Shown piece by piece: positions 46,829 to 57,684 of a DNA stretch of 64,000 nt. Origin of the DNA: Cryptomeria japonica. Its lineage: Eukaryota; Streptophyta; Pinopsida; Cupressales; Cupressaceae. The stretch's first letter is position 1. Each line of letters begins with the position of its first letter. Location: contig NC_081410.1 of NCBI RefSeq assembly GCF_030272615.1, positions 223,747,415-223,811,414 on the forward strand. Direction: 5' to 3'. The notes under the pieces were generated by a model. The model was not told the origin of the DNA, ran no database searches, and saw only the letters and a program-made list of their open reading frames with translations. A program made the translations under genes and the position numbers.

Positions 46829-48816
46829 GAGTGTTGAGAATGAAATGAGACAAAGAAATGATAAATGGATTGGATTTCTTGTTGAGCAAGTATAGAGAGC
46901 AAACCTATATTTGATATTACCATGGATAGTCTACACCACTAATTATAAGAACTAGGATGATATGAAGATCTAAGGCGTGGACTGACGCTTAGTCAAACAA
47001 GAACGCCATGCACACAGTCATGCAAGTGTTGATAAACACTAATGTAGGGTTGTCAGTTCATACAAGGAAGACCTTCAAACACCCCATGCCATGAAAACTA
47101 TTTCCCATTATACATGAGCCAAGACATACCAAGATATAGGATGATCAAGGCAGTCCTGAACAAGTATAGTCTTGGGACACAAGATGAAAACAAAGCGAAA
47201 AGCTCAAGCCTGCAAACAATATACACATGACCAACTGACGTCTCTTTCCAAGAGTAAGACATGGATTTGGATGAACTGCCAAACTAGGGAACGATGCATC
47301 CTGTTGGGCAAGTGATGGATTGATTGATGGATGACAAAAGACAAGTTGGATGTGCAAGATCTACAGATGAGAGGATTGCCACTTGGATTTGATTAGCATA
47401 GTATGGATGGGTGCTTGGATTAGGCACAAGTCAGTGCGAGCTCAAGTAGATGGGAAAACTTTGTTTGATGGATTGGATAAGATTGGAAGAAGGATAAATG
47501 ATTAGATAGGATGAGTAGGGGGATGGATGATTGAGTAGGATTCGATTGGGGATGGGATTAATGATTGAATTGGAAGAGGTGGAGAATATGATTGTATGAG
47601 ATAGGATGGGGTGGATTGGTGGATAGGATTTGATTGACTAGAACCAATGGCAAGGGAGAACCAAGGATTGGTAAGAGGATAGATGGATGAGGGATTTTTT
47701 TGGATAGGAGATGGAGGGAATACGTGGATGGATATGTATAGGAAATGGAGGAATAAAGGATGGAGGGTAGGGTGATGGAGACCCAAGCACTATGCTGCAA
47801 AGGAGTGCAACACCCCATACTAGAGGTAGTGGAATTAAGGATGCAAGGATGGTGGGTAAAGATGTATGAGTTTGAAGGATAATGTGTAATGGATATGGAT
47901 GGTAGTGAATTCAAGGCTCGAATGCTCCAAAGCATGCATGCATGCATATACATTATTTTGCCTCTTATATGATCAAGATGAAAGATAGGAATGGATGATT
48001 TATTTTGATGGGATGAGGGATATGAGATGGAGGATATGGATAGGATAGTCAAGATCAAAGATGGGAAAGGAGAATGGACTTAGATATGATGTAGATGGAT
48101 GGGAGGATTTGTGTGGATGAAGCTTGCCCCTAAGTGCAGAGTGCAAGGGGATGAGGGGATTACACATGATGCTCATTTGCCAAGTTTTCATCATGATACT
48201 TACCCAAGGCGCCACAAGAAGTGGTTTTCACCATTGGATGAAATGATTTTTATTTAATTTTTTCTGATTTTTTATTTTATTTTTTTGTATTTTTCTTGAT
48301 TTTTTTTTTTTTTGAATTTTTGGAATAGTTTGGATGGAGAAGGATAAGGATGAGTGGATATGGAAGATAGTGGATGCATGAAGGAGGAAGGGAGGACTCA
48401 AGAATATAGTTCTATAGATGGTATCCCTTAGTATTTTATTTTTTTGAACTTGAGGCATGCTCATAGATGTTGGTAAAAATAATTGGGGAGATGAAATGGA
48501 TAGAGGATGGAAGATAAGGACTTGCAAAGGATTGGACTAACGTAATGGGATTGTGAAAAATGGATGGTGGATAATGGATGGGGTTTTGAAAATTTTGTGG
48601 AAGATCAACATTGGAACACACCTTGAAGGGTGTTGGAGTAGTGGAGGAGAGTGCTTTGAATTGGATGGGGGATTAAGTGTGGATTTTAGGAAATGAGGAC
48701 CCAAAATAGAAGGAGTTGGGATGGTGGATTTTGGGACATAAAGACCAAAAATGGATTTTGAAGATGGAGTATTAGATGGAGGATTGGAGGACTTATGAAT
48801 GGATGGAGCTTTTGGA
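46829..48816 (-). other. Internal region of element E, low-complexity part
   Basis: Continuation of E after solo LTR C. The + strand is rich in GGATGG/GGATTGG-like words, giving Ser/Pro/Ile/His-rich spurious translations on the minus strand. A T-rich run lies at 48240-48315. Short minus-strand frames (48881-48537, 48058-47558) contain SILGPxxxKS-like repeats resembling those in the upstream ORF and may be its decayed C-terminal extension. No gag or pol motif found. Confidence 0.45.
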
Positions 48817-50478
48817 TTAGCAAGTTTGGATGCCAATTTTGATTTTTCTTTGAGATGCATTGCCTCTTTGGGAATCCACATAGTTTTTTATTTTTTCTTT
48901 TGGGGCCTTTGTGGCCTTTTTGATTTTTCCTTCTTTCAGATCATATTTTTGTTTTGAGGGGACATGTTGATCCTTTGATTTTTGTGGATTTTGAGCTTTA
49001 TGCTTTTTAGATTGGGCATCCAAATTGCTTCCAATATCAATGGGATGGGTGCATGAGGATGAAGGATTGATGGATTTTATGGATGAGATGGTTGAAAGAG
49101 AGTGTTGGGAGGCATCCAAGGATGTGTTCCTTTGTTGATATTGCTTAGGGATTATTTGAGTTGATGGAATGGTGGATGGAGGGATGTAAGGACCCAATAT
49201 GGATGGAAGAGATGGAGGATTGAGCATCGGAACATAGGAGCCCAAAATGGATGTAAGGAATGAAGGGTTTAACTTTGGAACATAGGGTCCTAAAATGGAT
49301 GCAGAAGATGAGGGATAATGGGATTTTAATTTGTATGAGATAAATTTGGATTTAGGAGGAATAGAGGATGTAGCAACATCTTGAGCATTATGTTGAGGAC
49401 CCTTATTATTTTGTAAACAAAATGCGAGTCCATTTTGAGGGGGATGAGATGTGGAAGGAAGATTAGGATCTTTATATGGATTTGGATCATGACATGGAGT
49501 TGAAGGGATACTTTGATCTTGACTAGGGAGGGTATCATGAGATGGAGTAGGAGGGGTGATTGGATCATGAGATGGAAGAGGATCATGCAATGATAGAGGA
49601 ATCATATGACCATGAGAGGAAGTGGAGGGGATGGGATCATTAAATGGAGTGGAGGGAGATACATCATGAGATGGAGAGGTTTCTATGCTAGCATGATTTG
49701 GAACAAGCTTTTGGCATGTTTGGAGTTGTGGGGATTGTGTGATGGAGGAAGGCATGGAATCTTTGATGTGAGTAGATGGGGAAATAGGAGTATCATGAAG
49801 TGTGGGGGATTGGGATTTGTTTTGAGGTGGAGATGATTGGGGTGGATGGAGGACTTGAGGAGACTTGGCCACTTTGCTTTGAGGTGAGGATTTTGTCCCC
49901 TTTGCTAGCATGTCTTGGATAAGATTATGGACGATGGATTTGGAGGATGTGGACAATATGGATTTTGGAGGATTGTGATTATATGGAGAATTGGGATTGG
50001 ATGGGGGATTAGGATTAGATGGAGGATTGGGATTGGATGGAGGATTAGGATTAGATGGAGGATTAGGATTGGGATTGGATGGAGGATTAGGATAATGGGT
50101 TGAGGAATTAGGATTAATGAATGGAGGACTATGGTGTAAAGGATTTGGATGGGGAGTAGAGGTAATGAATGTGTTGTGAAAGGATGGGGGTTGAGATATG
50201 GATGGGAGGGGAGATCGAGGTATACTTTTTGGATTAGAGGAGTAGGTGGATGAGGGATAATATGGAGATATGGATGTGGAATAAGATGGATTTCCCTTGT
50301 CAGGGGTAGAGGAAGGATAAGAGATATGGTATAGATTGGGATTGGGTATAATGTGTTGGGATGGGATGGATGAAGGTATGATAGGTGAGTGGGAGATTAT
50401 GGGATTAAATTGGTAGGAAGATTCATGAACTTCCATGAGCATCTTCTCATACCAAGCTTTGAAATTTTGGGTAGTCAT
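48817..50478 (-). CDS. Pro/Ser/Asn-rich repeat ORF of element E, 553 aa, unknown
   Basis: The longest uninterrupted frame of element E. It begins MTTQNFKAWYEKMLMEV, a short non-repetitive head, and then becomes extremely rich in Pro, Ser, Asn and His. Visible repeats are NPPSNP, several times in tandem (about 50105-49990), SHDPLPSHDPITPP-type units (about 49690-49480), and SILGPYVPKLNPS-type units of ~20 residues (about 49300-49160). A basic C-terminal part (KSKDQHVPSKQKYDLKEGK) follows. It has no protease, RT or integrase motif. It may be a fast-evolving element protein or a frame kept open by the biased GGATGG-like composition. I cannot assign a function, and codon-level evidence of selection is needed. 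Confidence 0.4.
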   Translation of the reverse strand: MTTQNFKAWYEKMLMEVHESSYQFNPIISHSPIIPSSIPSQHIIPNPNLYHISYPSSTPDKGNPSYSTSISPYYPSSTYSSNPKSIPRSPLPSISQPPSFHNTFITSTPHPNPLHHSPPFINPNSSTHYPNPPSNPNPNPPSNPNPPSNPNPPSNPNPPSNPNSPYNHNPPKSILSTSSKSIVHNLIQDMLAKGTKSSPQSKVAKSPQVLHPPQSSPPQNKSQSPTLHDTPISPSTHIKDSMPSSITQSPQLQTCQKLVPNHASIETSPSHDVSPSTPFNDPIPSTSSHGHMIPLSLHDPLPSHDPITPPTPSHDTLPSQDQSIPSTPCHDPNPYKDPNLPSTSHPPQNGLAFCLQNNKGPQHNAQDVATSSIPPKSKFISYKLKSHYPSSSASILGPYVPKLNPSFLTSILGSYVPMLNPPSLPSILGPYIPPSTIPSTQIIPKQYQQRNTSLDASQHSLSTISSIKSINPSSSCTHPIDIGSNLDAQSKKHKAQNPQKSKDQHVPSKQKYDLKEGKIKKATKAPKEKIKNYVDSQRGNASQRKIKIGIQTC

Positions 50479-51400
50479 GTTGAGAGTGAAGGATTAGATT
50501 GGAATTGTATGAATATGTTTTGGAGGGGAACGGTTATGAAGATGATGTTAAATGAAGATGAGGATTAGGACTTGGCTTGGAATGGTGATGGATTAGATTT
50601 GATTAGAACTGGATTGGATTGGATTTGGATTGGAATTGGTTTGATTGGATTGGTCCTTGGATTAGGAATTGGCTTGATTGGATTGGTCCTTGGATTAGGA
50701 CTTGATTGGATTGGTCCTTTGATTAGGACTTGATTTGATTGGATTGGTTGATTGATTGAATGGATTGGATTGAATTGGATTAGATTGGACTGAATTGGAT
50801 TGGATTTGATTTGATTTGATTTGATTTGATTAGGTTATATTTGATTTGATTTGATTGGATTGGATTCGATTGGATAACCAAATTAGGAAGATGGATGGAT
50901 TTGATTGATTGGAATTTTGGAGATTTGATTGGACTAGAGGAAGAATGAATATTAGTTGAGGAAGGATGATTGTTTGAATGGATGAAAGTGGATTGGGGAT
51001 TGGAGAATTTCTTGGATAGATAGAAATGGATAAAACATTTGATGACAAGATGGATTGGATTTGATTTGATTTGATTGGATTGGATTGGATTAGGTTCAAT
51101 TTGATTTGATTGGATTGGATTGGATTGGATTGGATAACTAGATTAGGAAGATGGATGGATATGATTGATTGGAATTTTGAAGATTTGATTGGACTAGAGG
51201 AAGAATGAATATTAGTTGAGGAAGGATGATTGTTTGAATGGATGAAAGTGGATTGTGGATTGGAGAATTTCTTGGATAGATAGAAATGGATAAAAGATTT
51301 GATGACAAGATGGAATTTAGAAAGAGGGATGATTGATTGGTTGTGGGGGATGGACTTGGAAAGAGATGTCAAGTAAAGAAAACACAATGGTCAAAAGAAG
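50479..51400. repeat. GATTG/GATTT simple-sequence region with 260-bp tandem duplication
   Basis: Microsatellite-like expansion of TTGGATTGGATT and TTTGATTTGATT words. Two copies of a 260-bp unit start at 50873 and 51133 (GGATAACnAnATTAGGAAG ... GATGACAAGATGGA). No gene. Confidence 0.8.
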
Positions 51401-52750
51401 TTAGACTCAAAAGACACTCATGCTCCTTCACAACATATCCTATGGCAAGAAAAGACAATAGTCAATGGATCCCAATTGGTTTCCCAGCTACGCTTACCCA
51501 AAGCAGACACTTAGATGCTTGACCCCAGTGGCTCCCCTCCATGACACTCACTTCTCTGGGGTAGCCAAGCTTTAGTTCCCATGAAAACTCCTCATGGTGA
51601 ACTTTGTGTCTCTACTAAGGGATGTAAAAATATGGGTGGCTTCGAAGGTCTAACCTCCTGCACCAATGACTAGAAGGTTTTTGGCCACTATGCACAAGGT
51701 GTTTAGTATGGCTTCCCGTTAGGAGCTACCCTTCATAGTTGTGCAAGCGCAATTGAGGCCTATAGCCCAATGAAGCACCAAGAACTTAGTAGTCATGCAA
51801 GCATGATTGAGATCTCTTGGATCCTACTAAGCGCCCAATGTGAGAGTGAACTCTCATATAGCACCAACCATTGACCCTTTCGTAGTCAATGGCCTATTTA
51901 TTATAGTGAGTTGGGAACCCTAGGTCTGGGTGTACTCACTTGGGTTGTTCCCCTCTTACCTTCTCAAAGAGAAATTTGGGAGGGCAGGCCCGCTAAGGGT
52001 AAGCATGAAATCAAACAAGAAAAGGTTCGAGGGTCAGAATTTCTAATTGTCTATGCACACAAGAGCATACTCTCCTACCTCTACACTTTTCTCAAACACA
52101 AAAAGCAAGAGTTCTTTTACCCCTAATTAAAATCTAGGTGCCTAGAATAAAATGATTAAGAAAAACACAATGTTTGGTCAGATTTCCTTAGGCAACCTAC
52201 AAAAAAGTGGATTAGTAGTTTGAAAATGAAGTCTTCAACAAGCGTCCTGCAAAAGACAAAAGAATGACAAAAATATTTTATTTTTTTAATTTTTTGGGAA
52301 TGAGTAGAAAAACAAGAATAAAAACTTTTCTACTAATGAAAAATGTGGATTTGGAGGAAAATTTGATGGGTAAATGAGGTTTGACTAGGTTTTTGCCACT
52401 TTCTAAGGGATAGGCAAGCATAAAATGGGGATTTTAGAGGAGAGGTGAAGGAATGGAAAAATTTGTCCAAGAGGGAAAAAGAAGAAAAAGTTGGGGATGG
52501 ACAATATGGAAAAATTTGGAGGTGATTGGATAAAAGTGGAAGAAGTTATGGCAGACCCTAGAAATAGAGAAATGTGGGATTTCGGGCTTCAAAAAGTGGA
52601 AATTGGGATAAGGCCCTCAAGGAAGGAAATGCACAAAATGAAATTGGAGGGGATCTAGTGAAGTTTGGAGGAAGGAAGAGTGAAGATAAAGAAGATATGG
52701 AAAAAAAATATAATAAATTTTACTTTTTTTCTTTTTTAGTTTTTTTATTT
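51401..52750. other. Element E leader region, no gene seen
   Basis: Non-coding sequence between the simple repeats and the CpG-rich motif array. It holds a T-rich tract at about 52275-52300 and AG-rich stretches. No conserved domain or RNA gene recognised. Confidence 0.4.
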
Positions 52751-52754
52751 ATCC

Positions 52755-53095
52755 CTACAGTCGTGCTGATTAGCAGACAGTCGCACTAATGCATGAGCGG
52801 TCGCGCTAACAGACAGATAACAGAAAAAGGAAAATTACAATCGCGTTGATTATTAGGTGCTTACGTCAAAACAACCACAGTTAGCGCCCAAAAATTCAAA
52901 TTTAAATTTTTCACAAAAACGCTCACGCTAATCGCAGAGCGGTCGCGCTGAAGCACAGTGAGGCCAAAAAAAAAAATTTAAAATTTTATGCGGTCGCACC
53001 GAAGGTGAGACAGTCATGCTAATTAGTAGGTGGTCGCATTGATCTAAAAATGGTCGCGCCAATGCACATGCGCTCATGCTAAAGCGTGAATCCTG
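52755..53095. repeat. Array of GGTCGCGCTAA-like motifs near the E primer site
   Basis: About eleven degenerate copies of a ~12-nt motif: CAGTCGTGCTGAT, CAGTCGCACTAAT, GCGGTCGCGCTAAC, CAATCGCGTTGAT, GCTCACGCTAAT, GCGGTCGCGCTGAA and others. Spacing is 15-70 nt. It is CpG-rich against an AT-rich background. Confidence 0.65.
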
Positions 53096-53142
53096 TGAGA
53101 AACCTTCACAAAAACTCAATTTTTTGTTAAATTTGGGATGTG

Positions 53143-53161
53143 GGTCCCACCAGGTGTGCCA
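53143..53161 (-). promoter_or_regulatory. Primer binding site of element E
   Basis: In element sense the LTR ends CCCTCTTCA, then TTC, then TGGCACACCTGGTGGGACC. It has the form of a gypsy-type PBS. It differs from the PBS of A, B and D, so E belongs to another lineage. The primer tRNA was not assigned. Confidence 0.7.
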
Positions 53162-53768
53162 GAATGAAGAGGGGAAAAACAAGCAAGGTGGATTCAAGTG
53201 GTTAGTGCACAAACAAAACACCAAAAGATATTAAAAATGAAACATGCGTAAAACCACGTAAAAACATAAAGACAAAGCTTATACCTTGCAAACCTTTACC
53301 TTCTCCCTCGAATTGAGCCTTTAATGAAGTTGAATAGTGCCTCTCTTCAACTTGATTGGATGGGCTCCTTCTTGATGGATGTGGAATGCTCTCCAAATGC
53401 TCAACAAGGTAAGTGGATTATTGGATTGGATTTGAGTGATCGATAGGAGGATTTGGATTAGAATATTTTGAAGAGAGAGGAGAAAGGAGTAGCATGACAA
53501 TGCATGAGAAGTGGATCTGATTTGTGAGGAGAATAAGGTCCAACTTATAGATTGGAGAAGGCCAACGGAGGGCCAAGATTGATCTTATTATGAAGGGTTG
53601 AGATTGATTTGAGATAGAAGGCATGGATCCAGGGTGCCTTGGGAAAATAAACAGGAATATAAAATTTCTTTGGAAAAAGGGGGAAGAAATTTGAATTTCA
53701 AACTTGAGGAATTAAAAATTCCAAAATAAGGATGCATTGAGGGATTCAAAGAAATTTGAATTTCTTTG

Positions 53769-53782
53769 AGAGACTCAATGTT
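53769..53782. repeat. 14-bp target site duplication, left of insertion L
   Basis: AGAGACTCAATGTT, identical to 55883-55896. The intact paralogue in LTR E1 has the sequence only once. Confidence 0.95.
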
Positions 53783-54010
53783 CTGATTAATAAGAAAAAT
53801 AGGTTTTAAGGACCCGAAACCTTTAACATTGGAGCATAAAAGAGTTCATCAAAAAGCATCCAGATCTACTAGGAACAACTTACAAAAAGACTGGGAAAAA
53901 ACCAATCAACCAAAAGGATAGCAAAAGAGAGGAACAACAGAGTAGAAAAAACCAAAGAAAACACAACACAACTAAAAAGACTTAAGGAGCTCCTCCACCT
54001 TATTCACCAC

Positions 54011-54850
54011 CTAATCATAGTTTGTCGCGACAACTTTGAATTCTTCTAGGTCCTTGTTTGGCTTTTTCTCCTTGTTTTTACCTCTGGTCCTTGTTCTAGG
54101 TACTTGCACTTCTCCCATGCCATCCATGTCAGGTTCAATCTCTAGGGAATCTTTCTCCTCTTCCATTTTGTTGATGAGGATTTTTGTGTTTCCAGCTGAA
54201 GCCTTCAGAATATTTAAGTTTTGTTCTATAATGCTTTTAAGGCTTTCTTCAATTTTATTGACTTTTTTATCAATTTCCTCCATTCTTTGATCCATACCAA
54301 TCTCAATATTTTTCCTCTCAGTCAGGTCTTTCTTGATTTTCTCAAACCTGGGGTTAAAGGAGTCTCTGATCTCTTCAACTTTAGCAACTGTTTTAGTCAG
54401 ATCCTCAACCTGTTCTACCATTGACTTGCCTCTGCCAAAACTAATAGTCTCTAGAATTTGGACTCTATGATTGAGCTTCTTAATATCCTCCACAACTTTC
54501 TTGTAACTAGAAATTAGCCACTCAATGGTATCCACAAAGCCTTTCAAACCCTCAGGAGGATGACATGAGGAGGCTAATTTCTCACCAGCGTTGTCTTTTT
54601 TCTTATTGGAGGTGTCTCCAACAGTGACTTTACCAACTTTTATGATTCTTTGTTCAGAACCTTCCCCAATGGTCTCCTCCTCCACATTCTGGTCGAAGTT
54701 CGGGTTCTTTCTTTGCACCTGTTCCTTAAGCTCCATGTTGTTGGCATCTTGTTTCTTTTGTTTGCTCCTTGTCTGAATAGAAATTTTGTTTTTCTTTTTC
54801 TTGGGAGATGGGGGTTCCTTCTCAGAATCCTCAAAGACCTCTTCCTCCAA
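54011..54850 (-). pseudogene. C-terminal coiled-coil part of the protein carried by L, 279 aa
   Basis: Open frame from MEEEVFEDSEKEPPSPKKKK to a stop at 54011. Parts in order: acidic head; basic PKKKKNKISIQTRSKQKK stretch (NLS-like); Gln/Glu/Asn-rich linker; a long heptad-like coiled coil (VEQVEDLTKTVAKVEEIRD, MDQRMEEIDKKVNKIEESL); a basic TRTRGKNKEKKPNK tail. It lies downstream of the globular part below and is probably the same gene after frame loss. Function unknown. Confidence 0.55.
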
Positions 54851-55059
54851 GGAGGAGCTAATTTGGAGAACTTTATCTTTATATTTATTCTAATTTGTTT
54901 CTCACATGTTTTCTTTTCTTACTAGTTTCTGCTTCAGAGTCATCCAAACTCTCTTCAGACTTGCTCATCAAATCACTATCTAACTCCTCACCTAAAGAAA
55001 AAATAGAATCTGACCCTTCCTCCTCAGACTCTGAGATAGAAGGCTAAGGGCGGGAAATT

Positions 55060-55858
55060 TGGTTGGCTTTGAGGTGGTCATAAATTAAAACCATGAGACC
55101 TTGATGCATGGCAGTATCACCCTTAGGGTTCTCTTTATGGTCCTTAATGGTAGCATTCATAGAGCACAACAGAAAATAAGGGATATTGACTTTTTAATCA
55201 TACCTAAAATGGTTCAGCAAAACAAATTGCTAGCCATACACTTTTGTGAATCTACCATCCAAAGTTACATAGCGCATTATAGAAAATAAGACCTCCCTCA
55301 ATGGTTTAACAAAATCCCTAGGAGGATAGTAAGTTTTACTTAGCTTAACTAGGTTCTTTTTCTCCTTTGTCATTTCAAGATATCTTTCAATGGCCTCCTT
55401 GCTCAATTTCCTGTCTCTATAGTAATTGCTTCCTTCCCTGCAGAGACCCATAACCTGAGTAATGAGGTCCTCATCTATGGAGAATGATTGATCTCTCATC
55501 TTCAGAGTGCTCTTTCTCCAATTTTTACAGAAGAACTTAGTAATTGTGGTGTCGCACCCATGGAGCCTCTCCATAAACTTTGAAAACCCGCACTTCTACA
55601 AAATGTTCCAGGCAACCTCCTTTTGCTTCCACTCCTTGCAATTCCTGGGTTCCTAACGACATCGGTTTCCTCCCATTTTTCACTATTCAAAGCAGTAGGT
55701 CGAGAATTGCAGAGAGCTTTAGGCAAATTTCTCGAAACTACCAAATATACCCAAAAAGCGTGGGAAGCGGTAGCGTGAGTCTTGCAATAAATGGTACTGA
55801 CCTTATTATTATTACTCATAGCACTCCTTTTAACCCGTTTCATCATTACTTTGTCCAT
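55060..55858 (-). pseudogene. N-terminal globular part of the protein carried by L
   Basis: The 55574-55230 frame reads MERLHGCDTTITKFFCKNW, then FSIDEDLITQVMGLCREG and YYRDRKLSKEAIERYLEM, then REVLFSIMRYVTLDGRFTKV. It continues past an indel and stop to YFLLCSMN and MHQGLMVLIYDHLK near 55100. The upstream frame 55858-55502 overlaps in another phase, showing a frameshift. The motif I-D-E-D-L-I-x-x-V-x-G-L resembles ITKEVVKAVTGLP in the F ORF2. This looks like the large family of plant transposon-associated proteins of unknown function. Confidence 0.5.
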
Positions 55859-55882
55859 TTATGATCTTTGGGGTACTATTGT

Positions 55883-55896
55883 AGAGACTCAATGTT
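55883..55896. repeat. 14-bp target site duplication, right of insertion L
   Basis: AGAGACTCAATGTT, identical to 53769-53782. Confidence 0.95.
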
Positions 55897-56260
55897 GATG
55901 TGACATGAGTGGGAATTAAAAATTGAGGGATAATGATAAGCATGATTATGAGAGATTCTAGAAAGGATTAATTAGGCTAAGTGGGATTAGGAAAAGTGAT
56001 TTGTAGGAATCACGTGACTAGGTTAATTAATTAGAATTAATTAACTGAGTGGGTTGAGAGGAAATAATTATTGGAGTGGAGAAGAATAAGGGAATAATTA
56101 ATTTATTTGATAAATTAATTATTGGACAATAGTGACAGGATTAATTAAATTAGATTTAATTGATTTTGAGAGGAATAAGGATAACACAATTAAATTAATT
56201 AATTATGTTGATAGGCTTAAATTAATTAAATATTGATTTAATTAATTTTAGTTGTCTACA

Positions 56261-56265
56261 CATGT
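56261..56265. repeat. Target site duplication CATGT, right of element E
   Basis: Exact match to 39192-39196. Confidence 0.9.
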
Positions 56266-56922
56266 TATAGGGGTGTAAATAGATGAAGAAAGCAATTTGT
56301 ATGATGACAGTTGCATAACAGAGTATCAAATTTTTAACTTCTCTTTTCAACTTTTTGAGATAGACATGAAACTTGTTGAATATTGTTATCAACTCATCTC
56401 CATTTTCAATAGTGAGTTTGGGTTTTGTATATGTCATGCAAAGCTAGATGCAAGGTTCGGGTGAATGGACATTGCATTCAGATAAAGGTTTTTAATAACA
56501 TGCTAAGGAAGAAAAAATTATATAGTTATGATATCTCTAGATTGTTCAAGATGAAACGTGATTATAACTATATTTTTGACAGAGGAAAGAACTAGTTGAC
56601 ATTGGCAGATGGCATTGGGCCATCATATGTGGTTGACTCTACAGGACACAAATAATTTGGGGTAGAGTAAGTTTTTCTGACTCTATGCCCAATAGAATTG
56701 TAAATAGTTTCCCTCTTAAATTGCCTATTCATGGATATTTTTTGAGGTTCTACTTTTCTTAAAGTAGTTGTTATCCATGAGCATTAGTAAGGGTTTCTTT
56801 GGTAGTGTAGTTTCCTTTATGTTGAAGTTACCATGTCCAGGTAATTTCATTTTGGTCTGCCCTGTAGTTGGTCTACTTCACTCAAAGATTCTGGTCTCTC
56901 GCCTCTTTCCCGTGAAATGAGT
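56266..56922 (+). other. 3' internal region of element D
   Basis: Continuation of D after E. A short stretch around 56450-56660 translates in one + frame as KVFNNMLRKKKLYSYDISRL and FKMKRDYNYIFDRG, interrupted by a TAG. It may be the remnant end of a D protein. No RT or integrase is present, so D has lost pol or never had it. The final ~250 bp are non-coding. Confidence 0.4.
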
Positions 56923-56940
56923 ATCCCCAACTAGAGCCAC
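56923..56940 (+). promoter_or_regulatory. 3' internal-end motif of element D (primer-tRNA-like)
   Basis: TATCCCCAACTAGAGCCAC directly before the LTR start TGATAGCTC. It matches the motifs at 4997 (A) and 15145 (B) in element sense. Its presence on the + strand here confirms that D is plus-oriented. Confidence 0.6.
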
Positions 56941-57684
56941 TGATAGCTCTGAAAATTGATTGCATGAAATTTTCAATTTTGAGCTCAAATATTGATTTTC
57001 TAGTTTTATTTGTAACCTATGTAAATGATCCAAGGCCTAGGGTTTAGGGTTTATCAAATTTTCTTACGTTTTGTGAAGAAAACCCTAGCAATGATATATT
57101 TTGTTGTTACTTTTTTCCCACTTAAAAGCCAAGTGTTGTTTACCATGGGCAGGGCCATTTCATTTCCTAAGTGTTAAGGGGTGGTTAACTAGTCTATGAA
57201 ATGTGATTTTTCCTAAATTTAAAAAAATTTCCTTATGACCAGTCTCCTTTTAAATATTTACACCCATGATTTCCCTAAGCCTGCAAGTCCTAAGTATTTC
57301 GACAAGTGCTAAAGACAGGATGAATCCAATGCTTCATGCTTCCCTATGATCAAAGATGCAAGGATTTGAAAGACCGCGACATCGCGAGATTGTGTCACAT
57401 CTTCTCAGTGGAAACTAACAAGGATGGCAGTATAACCGGTTGAAGTATTGTTATGGTTCTTAGGTGGTAAAGGTCGGTCTACTAATAGTCCCATCAATTG
57501 GCATATGTTCAAAATGAACAGAGATTTTTTATCCTAAGGTAAAAGGTGCTTGATTTTTAATTCTAGACAAGTTAACGGGCATTGTGCAAAATACTAAACT
57601 TTGAATAGATTTGACAACCCCCGTATCCCAGTGATGGAAGTTGCAAGGAGGTTATGGACCATGGCATCATGAGATGATGCCATG
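56941..57684 (+). repeat. 3' LTR of element D, left part (cut by F)
   Basis: Begins TGATAGCTCTGAAAATTG immediately after the internal-end motif. The 5' partner lies outside the window, so this is defined by position only. Non-coding. It ends at the insertion of element F at 57685, just after a perfect palindrome. Confidence 0.55.
57660..57684. repeat. Perfect 11-bp inverted repeat with GAG loop
   Basis: Arms CATGGCATCAT (57660-57670) and ATGATGCCATG (57674-57684) around a 3-nt loop GAG. It abuts the left end of element F. Confidence 0.9.

Larger units (their letters stand above)
53783..55882 (-). mobile_element. Retroposon-like insertion L (2.1 kb)
   Basis: Inserted in LTR E2 with a perfect 14-bp target duplication and a precise empty site in LTR E1. 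A duplication of this length suggests target-primed reverse transcription by LINE machinery. However, there are no terminal inverted repeats and no poly(A) or simple-repeat tail at either end. Minus-strand coding remnants fill most of it: an N-terminal globular region (about 55640-55060) and a C-terminal coiled-coil region (54850-54011). It encodes no RT of its own, so it may be a retrocopied transcript or a non-autonomous element. Confidence 0.75.
53165..56260 (-). repeat. LTR E2 (5' LTR of element E), split by insertion L
   Basis: Composed of 53165-53782 and 55897-56260 (982 bp in total), interrupted by the 2.1 kb insertion L and its target duplication. Starts TGAAGAGGGG, ends TTGTCTACA. 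Followed by the target duplication CATGT. Confidence 0.93.

Noticed and set aside
47145-48527. Several minus-strand Ser/Pro/Ile/His-rich frames in element E
   Set aside because: Low-complexity translation with no conserved start, repeat structure or domain; kept only as region description.
49606-50103. + strand Gly/Trp/Arg-rich frames in element E
   Set aside because: Artefact of GGATGG/GGATTG-rich composition opposite the Pro/Ser-rich frame.
50479-51400. Tandem repeat region as a centromeric or CRISPR-like array
   Set aside because: Simple GATTG/GATTT expansion with one 260-bp duplication; no spacers and no long array.
54036-54925. + strand Phe/Leu-rich frames in insertion L suggesting membrane proteins
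   Set aside because: Antisense shadow of the Lys/Glu-rich coiled coil on the minus strand.
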